From contig JAKFXV010000193.1 of the NCBI GenBank assembly GCA_021731205.1, forward strand, positions 1 to 7,190: a stretch of DNA of 7,190 nt, read 5' to 3'. The DNA is from Nocardioides sp. GTDB taxonomy: Bacteria; Actinomycetota; Actinomycetes; Propionibacteriales; Nocardioidaceae. Below the pieces are notes generated by a model. It did not search any database and had not been told where the DNA came from. It saw only the letters and a program-made list of their open reading frames with translations. Positions 1 to 6,136 of this stretch are shown here, one piece after another; position 1 is the stretch's first letter; the number at the start of each line of letters is the position of its first letter. A program made the position numbers and the translations under genes.

Positions 1-41
1 CCGCTTGAGTGCTTCATCAAATCAACAACCACGACCCACAC

Positions 42-45
42 GAGG
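42..45 (+). promoter_or_regulatory. Ribosome binding site that decides the RCC1 gene start
   Basis: GAGG lies 10 nt upstream of the ATG at 56. The open frame extends back to a TTG at 5, but that codon has almost no upstream sequence in the window. The 17 residues it would add are polar and would precede an otherwise normal signal peptide. The site therefore favours the ATG at 56. I saw no convincing promoter in bases 1-55. Confidence 0.5.
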
Positions 46-55
46 CGGCATCCAC

Positions 56-1204
56 ATGGTTAGTTTTCTTCGGGCTAGATTTCGTCGGCTGATCATCGGT
101 CTGTTCAGTGCAGTGCTCCTGCTGGCGGTGCTACCTGCCGCGTCGGCCGCGAGCCCGCCGTCGGTTCCGTGGACGTGGGGCAGCAACAGCTTCGGCGAGC
201 TCGGCAACGGCAACACGACGGCGCGGACCACCCCGACGGCGATCTCGTTGGCCAACATCATCGATATCCACGGCGGGCGTGAGCATGTGGCGGCATTGCG
301 CAGCGACGGCACGGTGTGGGTGTGGGGGAGTAGCCAGCAAGGACAGCTCGGCCTCGGTGATCGCGTCAACCGCCCGAACCCGACCCAGGTCGCCTCGTTG
401 TCCAACATCACCGCTGTCGAGACCGGCCACAACCACACATTGGCGCTGCGCGGCGACGGACGAGTCTTCACCTTCGGTCTCAACACCGACGGGCAGCTCG
501 GCGACGGCACGACGGTGCAACGGCGTACGCCGGTGCAGGTCTCCGGGCTGACCAACGCGGTCGCCATCGCGGCCGGACGCAACATGAGCTACGCCATTCG
601 CGCCGACGGCACGGTGGTGGGCTGGGGCCGCAACGCGGAGGGACAGATGGGCGACGGCACGACCGTGCGACGCCTCACGCCGGTGCGCGTTGGCACGCTG
701 ACCAGCGTGGTCGGCATCGCGGGCGGGCGAGATCACGGCCTGGCGCTGCGCTCCGACGGCACGGTGTGGGCCTGGGGCGCCAACGCCTACGGTCAGGTGG
801 GCAACGGTACGACGGTCAATCGCACCAGCCCCGTGCAGGTGGCAACCGGTGTGTCAGAGGTCATCGCCGGAGCGCACCACTCCTACGCACTGCGGACCAA
901 CGGTCAGATCTACGCCTGGGGCCGCAACTATCGAGCCAACCTCGGCGACGGCACCACCACGGCGCGACGCACCCCGGTGACCGTGCGGAACATCACCACT
1001 GCCGTCTCGATCGGTTCCGGCCGCGATCACGGGGTCGCGATCCTCGCCGATGGCACCGCACGCGCGTGGGGTGCCAACCTCACCGGGCAGTTGGGCGACG
1101 GCTCGCTCACCAATCGCAGCACGCCCGTGGTGGTGCAGGGCGTCACCAATGCGGTGAAGTCCGGCGGCGGAGGCCAGGGCTACTCGGTGATCCTGGTCGA
1201 CTGA
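56..1204 (+). CDS. Secreted RCC1-repeat (seven-bladed beta-propeller) protein
   Basis: The 382-residue product begins with a typical Sec signal peptide: basic residues (RARFRR) at about 6-11, a hydrophobic core at about 13-27, and an ASA-type cleavage site near residue 31. The rest is seven RCC1-type repeats of about 50 residues, each with a W-x-W-G-x-N start, a GQLGDGT-like turn and a G-x-x-H-x-x-A-L-x-x-DG segment. The repeats fill the mature protein, with no extra domain, membrane anchor or sorting signal. RCC1 in eukaryotes is a chromatin-bound exchange factor for Ran. Bacterial secreted versions have no single known role and are often guessed to bind surfaces or ligands, so no enzymatic function is assigned here. 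The ATG at 56 is chosen for its GAGG site and signal peptide. The gene converges on valS across 51 bp and appears to be a single accessory gene among core genes. Confidence 0.88.
   Translation: MVSFLRARFRRLIIGLFSAVLLLAVLPAASAASPPSVPWTWGSNSFGELGNGNTTARTTPTAISLANIIDIHGGREHVAALRSDGTVWVWGSSQQGQLGLGDRVNRPNPTQVASLSNITAVETGHNHTLALRGDGRVFTFGLNTDGQLGDGTTVQRRTPVQVSGLTNAVAIAAGRNMSYAIRADGTVVGWGRNAEGQMGDGTTVRRLTPVRVGTLTSVVGIAGGRDHGLALRSDGTVWAWGANAYGQVGNGTTVNRTSPVQVATGVSEVIAGAHHSYALRTNGQIYAWGRNYRANLGDGTTTARRTPVTVRNITTAVSIGSGRDHGVAILADGTARAWGANLTGQLGDGSLTNRSTPVVVQGVTNAVKSGGGGQGYSVILVD
170..1201 (+). repeat. Seven tandem RCC1 repeats (about 150 bp each)
   Basis: Repeat units begin near 170, 317, 467, 617, 767, 911 and 1061, giving periods of 147, 150, 150, 150, 144 and 150 bp. 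Each encodes W/Y/F-x-W/F-G at its start and an LGDG- or LGNG-like turn about ten residues later. At DNA level, near-identical pieces such as CGACGGCACG recur. Unit six is the most divergent: its turn reads RANLGDGT where the others have GQLGDGT or a close variant, and the unit is two codons shorter. Seven units match the number of blades in the known RCC1 fold. Confidence 0.88.
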
Positions 1205-1243
1205 CCCGAATCACCCGGCCGAGTCTTTCTGGGCGGAGGCAGC

Positions 1244-1276
1244 AGGGTCACCGCGTCAGATGGTCGCGCTGACCCT
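1244..1276. terminator. Candidate hairpin terminator between convergent genes
   Basis: AGGGTCA (1244-1250) pairs perfectly with TGACCCT (1270-1276). Inside, CGCG (1252-1255) pairs with CGCG (1265-1268) after a single C-C mismatch, leaving a 9-nt loop. The valS stop codon (1256-1258) falls in the loop, so half of the hairpin is coding. No T-run follows on either strand, so it is not a classic intrinsic terminator. Actinobacteria are thought to use such U-less hairpins. It lies where both the RCC1 and valS transcripts should end. Confidence 0.45.
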
Positions 1277-3823
1277 CGTCTCGGCCGCGTCGGCGTACGA
1301 CAGCGGCCCGACGATCCGACCGACCGCCCGCAGATCGGCCTCGACCTGCCGGATGCAGGCCAGGGTCTCGGGGGAGCCCGCGACGACGACGCTCGAGAGT
1401 TCGGTGCGCATGGAGACCTGTGCCTCGGACTTCGCGCCCCTCAGCCCTGCGAGCACCTCGCCGACAGCGGTCAGGAGCGCTGGCTCACCGGCCACCGTGG
1501 TCTGTGGGACGGGCCACGGGGAGCGGTGCACGGAGCCATCGCGCCACCACGACCAGACCTCCTCGGTGACATAGGGCAGGAACGGCGCCAGCAGTCGCAG
1601 TTGGACATCGACGGCGTACGCCAGCGTGGCCTGAGCCGAGGCGCGTTCCGCGGTGTCGGAGTCGGTGTAGGCCCGCTCCTTGACGAGCTCGAGGTAGTCG
1701 TCGCAGAAGGACCAGAAGAATCGCTCGGCGGCTTCGAGCGCCGAGGTGTAGTCATAGGCGTCGAACGACTCTGTGGCCTTGCGGATGACCCCGTCCAGGC
1801 TCGCGATCAAGGCTCGATCGACGGGCTGGGTCACCAGGGTCAGGTCGATCGTGCTCGCCTTGACCGAACCAAGGACGAACTTCGCGGCATTGAGGATCTT
1901 CATCGCCAGCCGGCGCCCGACCTTCATCTGGGTCTCGTCGAAGGGGGAGTCGAGGCCGGGCCGAGCCATCGCGGCGCGCCAGCGGACCGCGTCGGCGCCG
2001 TAGCGGTCCAAGATCTCAGTCGGCACGATCACGTTGCCCTTGGACTTGCTCATCTTCTTGCGGTCCGGGTCGACCACGAATCCCGAGACCAGGGCGTGCG
2101 ACCACGGTGCGACGCCGTTCTCGAAGTGCGCTCGCACCACTCGTGAGAACAGCCAGGTCCGGATGATGTCGTGTGCCTGGGTGCACAGGTCCATCGGGAA
2201 GACCCGCTGCCACAGATCCTCATCGCGCTCCCAGCCGCCGGCGATGTGGGGGGTGAGCGACGAGGTGGCCCAGGTGTCCATCACGTCGGGGTCGCCGACG
2301 AAACCGCCGGCCTTGCCCCGCTGGCTCTCGTCGTAGCCTCGGGGGGCGTCGGTCGACGGATCCACCGGCAGCTCGGCCTCGCTAGGCAGCAGGGGGTGGT
2401 CGTAGTCGGGTTCGCCGTCCTGGTCGAGCGGGTACCACACCGGGAACGGGATGCCGAAGAACCGCTGGCGGGAGATCAGCCAGTCGCCGTTGAGTCCGCG
2501 GACCCAGTTGTCGTAGCGGTGGCTCATGTGGGTGGGCACCCAGGTGATCTCCTCGCCGCGGGCCAGCATCTCCTCGCGCAGATGAGCCTCCCGGCCGCCG
2601 TTACGGATGTACCACTGCCGGGTGGCCACGATCTCGAGCGGCTTGTCGCCCTTCTCGTAGAAGTTGGTCATCCGCAGCGTCGGCGAGGGCTCGCCGTCGA
2701 GGTCCCCGCTCGCCCGAAGCATCGCGACCATCGTCTCGCGGGCGCTGAAGGCGGTCTTGCCCGCCAGTTCGTCGTACGACGTCGAGGCGGCGGGCGCAGA
2801 CAACCAGTGAGGAGTCTCTCGGGTGAAACGGCCGTCGCGGCCGATGACCGTGCGCACCGGCAACTGCAGCTCTCGCCACCACGTCACGTCGGTGGGGTCG
2901 CCGAACGTGCAGCACATGGCAATGCCGGCGGCCTTGTCCGGCTCGGCATCGGGGTGGGCCAGCACGGGAATCTCGACGCCGAACACGGGGCTGGTCACGG
3001 TGGTGCCGAACAGAGGGCGGTAGCGCTCGTCGTCGGGGTGGGCGATCAAGGCGACGACGCTCGCGATCAGCTCCGGTCGAGTCGTCTCGATGAACAGTGG
3101 CGATCCGTCCGGGCGATGGAAGGCCACCCGGTGGTAGTGGCCGGCGTACTCCCTGGCTTCGAGCTCGGCCTGCGCGACCGCCGTCTGGAACGTGACGTCC
3201 CACAAGGTGGGAGCCTCTTGGAGATAGGCCTCTCCGCGGGCGAAGTTGCGCAAGAACGCGCGCTGGCTAACGGTCTGGGCGTCCGGACCGATGGTGGTGT
3301 ACGTCGTGTCCCAGTCCACCGACAGCCCGAGCGTGCGCCACAACGACTCGAAGACCAGCTCGTCCTCGGTGACCAGTTGCTCGCACAGCGCGACGAAGTT
3401 GGGGCGGCTGATCGCGAGCTGGCGTTTGGGATCGGGTTTCTCGGGGGGCGTGAAGTCCGGGTCGTAGGGGAGTGAGGGATCGCAGCGCACGCCGTAGTAG
3501 TTCTGCACCCGGCGCTCGGTCGGCAGACCGTTGTCGTCCCAGCCCATGGGGTAGAACACGCTCTTGCCCTGCATCCGCTGGTAGCGCGCGATCAGATCCG
3601 TGTGGGTGTAGGAGAAGACGTGCCCCACGTGCAGGCTGCCGGACACCGTCGGCGGTGGGGTGTCGATGGAGTAGACGTTGGCGCGCGGCTGGGACCGATC
3701 GAACGCGAAGGTGCCCGCTGCCTTCCAGCGCGCGGACCAGGTGGCCTCCAAGCCCTCCAGCGCCGGCTTATCGGGTACGACGACCCCGGACACGGCTCGC
3801 TCAGGCTGGGACGCTTCACTCAC
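1256..3823 (-). CDS. valS: Valine--tRNA ligase (ValRS, type 2)
   Basis: This cytoplasmic class I synthetase joins valine to tRNA-Val using ATP. The 855-residue protein has the HIGH-type signature HVGH at 65-68 and the KMSKS loop at 590-594. Between them is the CP1 editing domain, with ETTRPE at 246-251 and CTFGDPTDV at 305-313, which hydrolyses mischarged Thr-t[13 protein letters not shown] (94-103), rather than the E. coli-type sequence there, places it with the archaeal and actinobacterial type 2 enzymes. A helical anticodon-binding domain follows from roughly 615 to 780. I see no long C-terminal coiled coil of the kind found in type 1 enzymes. The GTG at 3823 is firmly the start: the frame has an upstream stop at 3860-3862 and no other start codon between, and a GGGGTGA site precedes it. 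The gene diverges from folC, and a small ORF overlaps its start. Confidence 0.97.
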   Translation of the reverse strand: MSEASQPERAVSGVVVPDKPALEGLEATWSARWKAAGTFAFDRSQPRANVYSIDTPPPTVSGSLHVGHVFSYTHTDLIARYQRMQGKSVFYPMGWDDNGLPTERRVQNYYGVRCDPSLPYDPDFTPPEKPDPKRQLAISRPNFVALCEQLVTEDELVFESLWRTLGLSVDWDTTYTTIGPDAQTVSQRAFLRNFARGEAYLQEAPTLWDVTFQTAVAQAELEAREYAGHYHRVAFHRPDGSPLFIETTRPELIASVVALIAHPDDERYRPLFGTTVTSPVFGVEIPVLAHPDAEPDKAAGIAMCCTFGDPTDVTWWRELQLPVRTVIGRDGRFTRETPHWLSAPAASTSYDELAGKTAFSARETMVAMLRASGDLDGEPSPTLRMTNFYEKGDKPLEIVATRQWYIRNGGREAHLREEMLARGEEITWVPTHMSHRYDNWVRGLNGDWLISRQRFFGIPFPVWYPLDQDGEPDYDHPLLPSEAELPVDPSTDAPRGYDESQRGKAGGFVGDPDVMDTWATSSLTPHIAGGWERDEDLWQRVFPMDLCTQAHDIIRTWLFSRVVRAHFENGVAPWSHALVSGFVVDPDRKKMSKSKGNVIVPTEILDRYGADAVRWRAAMARPGLDSPFDETQMKVGRRLAMKILNAAKFVLGSVKASTIDLTLVTQPVDRALIASLDGVIRKATESFDAYDYTSALEAAERFFWSFCDDYLELVKERAYTDSDTAERASAQATLAYAVDVQLRLLAPFLPYVTEEVWSWWRDGSVHRSPWPVPQTTVAGEPALLTAVGEVLAGLRGAKSEAQVSMRTELSSVVVAGSPETLACIRQVEADLRAVGRIVGPLSYADAAETRVSATI

Positions 3824-3909
3824 TTGTTCACCCCATGAGCTCGCAGTTCGAGCGCACGCTCACCCGGTCTGCGCGGCAGGAGACCGACGCGCTCTCTCGC
3901 TTCACACAT
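3820..3909 (-). CDS. Putative 29-codon leaderless upstream ORF overlapping the valS start
   Basis: An ATG at 3909 opens a frame of 29 codons beginning [14 protein letters not shown] and ending at a TGA (3822-3820) that overlaps the valS GTG in a GTGA arrangement. The ATG sits 6 nt after a TAAACT box, where transcription would be expected to begin, so the ORF could be translated as a leaderless message. Its last codons include the valS ribosome binding site, so ribosomes finishing it would stop on the valS start. Against a real protein product: only 17 of 28 codons after the start end in G or C, well below the neighbouring genes, and it has two AGA codons that are rare in high-GC genomes. Only two Val codons are present and they are not clustered, so classic valine-codon attenuation is not indicated. 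It resembles the leaderless upstream ORFs described in mycobacteria, but the peptide is not recognised. Confidence 0.4.
   Translation of the reverse strand: MCEARERVGLLPRRPGERALELRAHGVNK
3828..3834 (-). promoter_or_regulatory. Ribosome binding site of valS
   Basis: On the minus strand GGGGTGA ends 4 nt before the GTG start of valS, a good match to the GGAGGTGA core with one mismatch. It confirms GTG 3823 as the start. It lies inside the upstream 29-codon ORF, so translation of that ORF would pass through it. Confidence 0.65.
3850..3886 (-). other. Possible hairpins in the valS leader RNA
   Basis: On the minus strand CGGTCT (3886-3881) pairs with AGACCG (3870-3865) across a 10-nt loop. GAGC (3861-3858) then pairs with GCTC (3853-3850) across GTGC. 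A competing pairing is possible between GCGCG just upstream of the first stem and CGCGC in its loop. None is followed by a T-run. In GC-rich DNA short stems occur by chance, so a regulatory role is only a possibility. Confidence 0.2.
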
Positions 3910-3915
3910 GCGGGG

Positions 3916-3921
3916 AGTTTA
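3916..3921 (-). promoter_or_regulatory. Candidate -10 box for valS and its upstream ORF
   Basis: TAAACT on the minus strand fits the actinobacterial TANNNT -10 consensus and is unusually AT-rich for this region. Six nucleotides separate it from the ATG at 3909, so the predicted transcript starts at or next to that ATG. The valS GTG would then follow about 86 nt downstream. No good -35 hexamer is seen at 16-18 nt, which is common for such promoters. Confidence 0.45.
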
Positions 3922-3970
3922 TGGGCGCTCGCCGCCACACCGCGAAACGGCTGGAGTCGCGGCGCGACCC

Positions 3971-3976
3971 TAGACT
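3971..3976 (+). promoter_or_regulatory. Candidate -10 box for folC (leaderless start)
   Basis: TAGACT matches TANNNT and lies 6 nt upstream of the folC GTG at 3983, so transcription should begin at or next to the start codon. No Shine-Dalgarno sequence is present. The TAG of the box is also an in-frame stop for folC, so the frame cannot start further upstream. No clear -35 hexamer is visible. The box is back to back with the candidate valS promoter, with 49 bp between the two hexamers. Confidence 0.5.
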
Positions 3977-3982
3977 GGATCG

Positions 3983-5338
3983 GTGGGACAGCGGGCGCGG
4001 GCGGCGCAGAGCGTGGCCGAGGCCGAGGATGCGTTGCTCTCCCGGTGGCCCGAGACCAAGCTGGAGCCGTCGCTGGACCGGATTCGCCTGTTCACCCAGC
4101 TGTTGGGTGATCCGCAGACCGCAGCCCCGGTCATCCAGCTCACCGGCACCAACGGCAAGACGTCGACCGCCCGCATGGTCGAGACGATCCTGCTGACCCT
4201 TGGCCTGCGCACCGGCCGGTTCACCAGCCCGCACCTGGAGCGGATGAGCGAGCGGATCGTGCTCGACGGCGAACCGCTGTCCGACGAGGCCTTCGTGGCC
4301 GCCTTCAACGAGGTGGCGCCGTACACCCACCTGGTCGACGAGGCGAGCGACTTCCCGTTGTCGTTCTTCGAGACCGTGGTCGGCATGGCCTACGCCGCGT
4401 TCGCCGACGCCCCGGTCGATGTGGCGGTCGTCGAGGTGGGCATGGGTGGGGCCTGGGACGCGACGAGCGTTGCCGATGCCGCCGTCGCCGTGATCTTGCC
4501 GATCGCGGTCGACCACGCGGCGTACCTCGGGAACACCCCGCTGGAGATCGCTCGTGAGAAGGCCGGGATCATCAAACCGGGGTCGGTCGCCGTGCTGGCT
4601 GAGCAGCAGCCACAGGTCCACGACCTACTGCTCGCGAGAGCCGGCGAGGTCGGCGCGACCGTGCTGTGCGAGGGCACCGACTTCGCGGTGGAGCACCGGG
4701 TGCCGGCCGTGGGCGGACAGCTGCTGAGCCTGCGCGGCGTCCGTGCGTCCTACGACGAGTTGTTCCTCCCGTTGTACGGCGCCCATCAGGCGCAGAACGC
4801 CGCTGTCGCGCTGGCCACGGTGGAGGCCTTCCTCGGAGATCAACCCTTGTCGGCCGAGGTGGTCCAGGAGGCCTTCGCAGCCATGACCTCTCCGGGCCGG
4901 CTCGAGATCGTGCGGCGCAGTCCCACGATCCTGCTCGACGCGGCGCACAACCCGCATGGGGCAGAGGCGAGTGCTGCGGCACTCGAAGACTCCTTCGCCT
5001 TCAACCCGCTCATCGGCGTGATCGGGGTGATGTCGGACAAGGACTACAGCGGTGTGCTCGCCGCGCTGGAGCCGGTGCTGGCGCATGTGATCTGCACCCA
5101 GAACTCCTCCCCGCGATCGATGCGCCCCGCGGACCTGGCTCGGGTGGCTTCTGAGATTTTCGGTGAGGACCGCGTCAGCATCGCCGACCATCTGGTCGAT
5201 GCGATCGATCAGGCGGCGGCGTTGGCCGAAGCGGGGGAGGTGTTCGGCGGTCCGCTGGGCGCGGGTGCGGTCTTGGTGACCGGGTCGGTCGTCACGGTCG
5301 GCGAGGCCAGGGCGTTGGTGCGCGGGAGGCGAGGATGA
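3983..5338 (+). CDS. folC: Bifunctional dihydrofolate synthase / folylpolyglutamate synthase
   Basis: FolC adds glutamate to dihydropteroate to make dihydrofolate, then lengthens the glutamate tail of reduced folates, using ATP in the cytoplasm. The 451-residue protein belongs to the Mur ligase-like family. It shows the P-loop TGTNGKTST at 54-62, FTSPHL shortly after, the VEVGMGGAWDATS metal and substrate-binding segment near 150, DHAAYLGNTPLEIAREKAG near 175-195, and AHNPHG at 321-326 in the C-terminal domain. Length and motif order are normal for actinobacterial FolC. The GTG at 3983 is preferred because an in-frame TAG at 3971 blocks any earlier start and a TANNNT box precedes it. A GTG at 4013 is the main alternative and also lacks a binding site. 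The stop overlaps the next gene in an ATGA arrangement. Confidence 0.96.
   Translation: MGQRARAAQSVAEAEDALLSRWPETKLEPSLDRIRLFTQLLGDPQTAAPVIQLTGTNGKTSTARMVETILLTLGLRTGRFTSPHLERMSERIVLDGEPLSDEAFVAAFNEVAPYTHLVDEASDFPLSFFETVVGMAYAAFADAPVDVAVVEVGMGGAWDATSVADAAVAVILPIAVDHAAYLGNTPLEIAREKAGIIKPGSVAVLAEQQPQVHDLLLARAGEVGATVLCEGTDFAVEHRVPAVGGQLLSLRGVRASYDELFLPLYGAHQAQNAAVALATVEAFLGDQPLSAEVVQEAFAAMTSPGRLEIVRRSPTILLDAAHNPHGAEASAAALEDSFAFNPLIGVIGVMSDKDYSGVLAALEPVLAHVICTQNSSPRSMRPADLARVASEIFGEDRVSIADHLVDAIDQAAALAEAGEVFGGPLGAGAVLVTGSVVTVGEARALVRGRRG
5324..5329 (+). promoter_or_regulatory. Ribosome binding site of the DUF4233 gene
   Basis: GGGAGG ends 5 nt before the ATG at 5335 and lies within the last folC codons. 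It is the strongest Shine-Dalgarno match I found in the window. It supports the overlapping start and fits translation coupled to folC. Confidence 0.65.
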
Positions 5339-5688
5339 AGTCCCCGCGCCGCGGGATGTGCGCCGCGGTGTTGTCCTTGGAGGCCATCACGGTGGCTCTG
5401 GCCACCCCGGTGATGATCGTGGTCAGCGAGGTTTCTCGCGAGGGTGCGCTCGGCCTCGGGCTCGGGTTGGCCGTGACGTGTCTGGTCGTCGCCGGGTTGC
5501 TGCGTGCCGAGTGGGCCTACGCCGCCGGTTGGGCGGTGCAGGTGGCCGCGCTCGGCCTGGGCTTCGTGGTCCCGATGATGTTCCTGCTGGGGGCCGTGTT
5601 CGCTGCGCTGTGGGCGACGGCGTACTTCTTGGGGCTGAGGATCGAGCGCGAGCGGGCGGCGTACGCCGAGCAGGCTCAGCCTCGATAG
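5335..5688 (+). CDS. DUF4233 family small integral membrane protein
   Basis: The 117-residue protein has about four hydrophobic segments (roughly 8-30, 36-56, 61-79 and 80-101), a basic N-terminus (MKSPRRG) and a charged C-terminal tail (LRIERERAAY). Features matching the DUF4233 family are an early LEAI motif, LRAEWAYAAGWAVQV and GFVVPMMFLLGAVFAALW. Its function is unknown. In many actinobacteria a DUF4233 gene directly follows folC, as here, where the start overlaps the folC stop by four bases. That link suggests a shared expression unit and possibly a folate-related or membrane role, but nothing in the sequence proves it. No catalytic motif is visible. Confidence 0.85.
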   Translation: MKSPRRGMCAAVLSLEAITVALATPVMIVVSEVSREGALGLGLGLAVTCLVVAGLLRAEWAYAAGWAVQVAALGLGFVVPMMFLLGAVFAALWATAYFLGLRIERERAAYAEQAQPR

Positions 5689-5691
5689 GCT
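5686..5691 (+). promoter_or_regulatory. Candidate -10 box for ndk overlapping the DUF4233 stop codon
   Basis: TAGGCT matches TANNNT and lies 7 nt before the ndk ATG at 5699. Its first three bases are the stop codon of the DUF4233 gene. ndk has no Shine-Dalgarno sequence in the preceding bases, which fits a leaderless transcript from this box. It could also be read through from folC. No clear -35 is visible. Confidence 0.45.
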
Positions 5692-5698
5692 CGCCCTC

Positions 5699-6136
5699 AT
5701 GTCGACGCCTCCTGTGTCCCCTCCACAGCGGACCCTGGTCCTGCTCAAGCCCGACGCCGTACGACGTGGGCTGATCGGCGAGATCATCGGCCGCTTCGAG
5801 GCCAAGGGGTTGAGTGTGGTCGCGCTGGAGTTGCGCACGATCGACGCGGCCCAGGCCGATCGGCACTACGCCGAGCACACGGCGCGGGACTTCTATCCGC
5901 CGTTGCGGGCTTTCGTGACCAGTGGCCCGCTGGTGGCCGTCGTCCTCGAGGGCGACCAGGCCGTCGACGTGGTCCGCGCCATCAACGGTGCGACCGATGG
6001 CCGGCAGGCCGCGCCGGGCAGCATCCGCGGCGACTTCAGCCTGTCCAACCGCGAGAACCTCGTGCACGGCTCGGACTCGCCCGAGTCCGCCGAGCGCGAG
6101 ATCTCGCTGTGGTTCCCGGAGCTCGATTCACCGTGA
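5699..6136 (+). CDS. ndk: Nucleoside diphosphate kinase
   Basis: Ndk moves the terminal phosphate from a nucleoside triphosphate, usually ATP, to nucleoside diphosphates by a phosphohistidine intermediate. This keeps NTP and dNTP pools balanced in the cytoplasm. The 145-residue protein has RTLVLLKPDAVRRG at 11-24 (Lys17), the RDFYPPLRAFVTSGP segment near 63-77, and the active-site motif HGSDSPESAEREI with the catalytic histidine at 123. About eight residues at the N-terminus (MSTPPVSP) exceed the usual start, which in relatives begins just before the RTLVL strand. An in-frame GTG at 5714 would remove five of them, but it too lacks a binding site. The ATG at 5699 is kept because a TANNNT box lies 7 nt upstream. 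The 3' end overlaps the next gene by GTGA. Confidence 0.96.
   Translation: MSTPPVSPPQRTLVLLKPDAVRRGLIGEIIGRFEAKGLSVVALELRTIDAAQADRHYAEHTARDFYPPLRAFVTSGPLVAVVLEGDQAVDVVRAINGATDGRQAAPGSIRGDFSLSNRENLVHGSDSPESAEREISLWFPELDSP

Noticed and set aside
5..33. TTGAGT at 5-10 as a -35 box for the RCC1 gene.
   Set aside because: No TANNNT-like box lies 16-18 nt downstream, and the window begins too close to judge.
5..55. Upstream TTG start at 5 for the RCC1 gene.
   Set aside because: It would put 17 polar residues before a complete signal peptide. The ATG at 56 has a GAGG site at suitable distance.
2171..3475. Long 434-codon open frame on the plus strand opposite valS.
   Set aside because: It is a shadow of the high-GC valS gene. 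Its composition is rich in Arg, Gly and Val, it has no recognisable domain, and the opposite strand carries a complete synthetase.
3824..3909. T-box riboswitch or valine-codon attenuator before valS.
   Set aside because: The predicted leader is only about 86 nt, has no T-box sequence, no T-run terminator, and only two separated Val codons.
6070..6095. Strong inverted repeat in ndk (GGACTCG, 2-nt gap, CGAGTCC, with flanking GCTC/GAGC).
   Set aside because: It encodes the near-invariant active-site residues HGSDSPESAE with GC-rich codon choice, so coding constraint explains it. It is not at a gene end.
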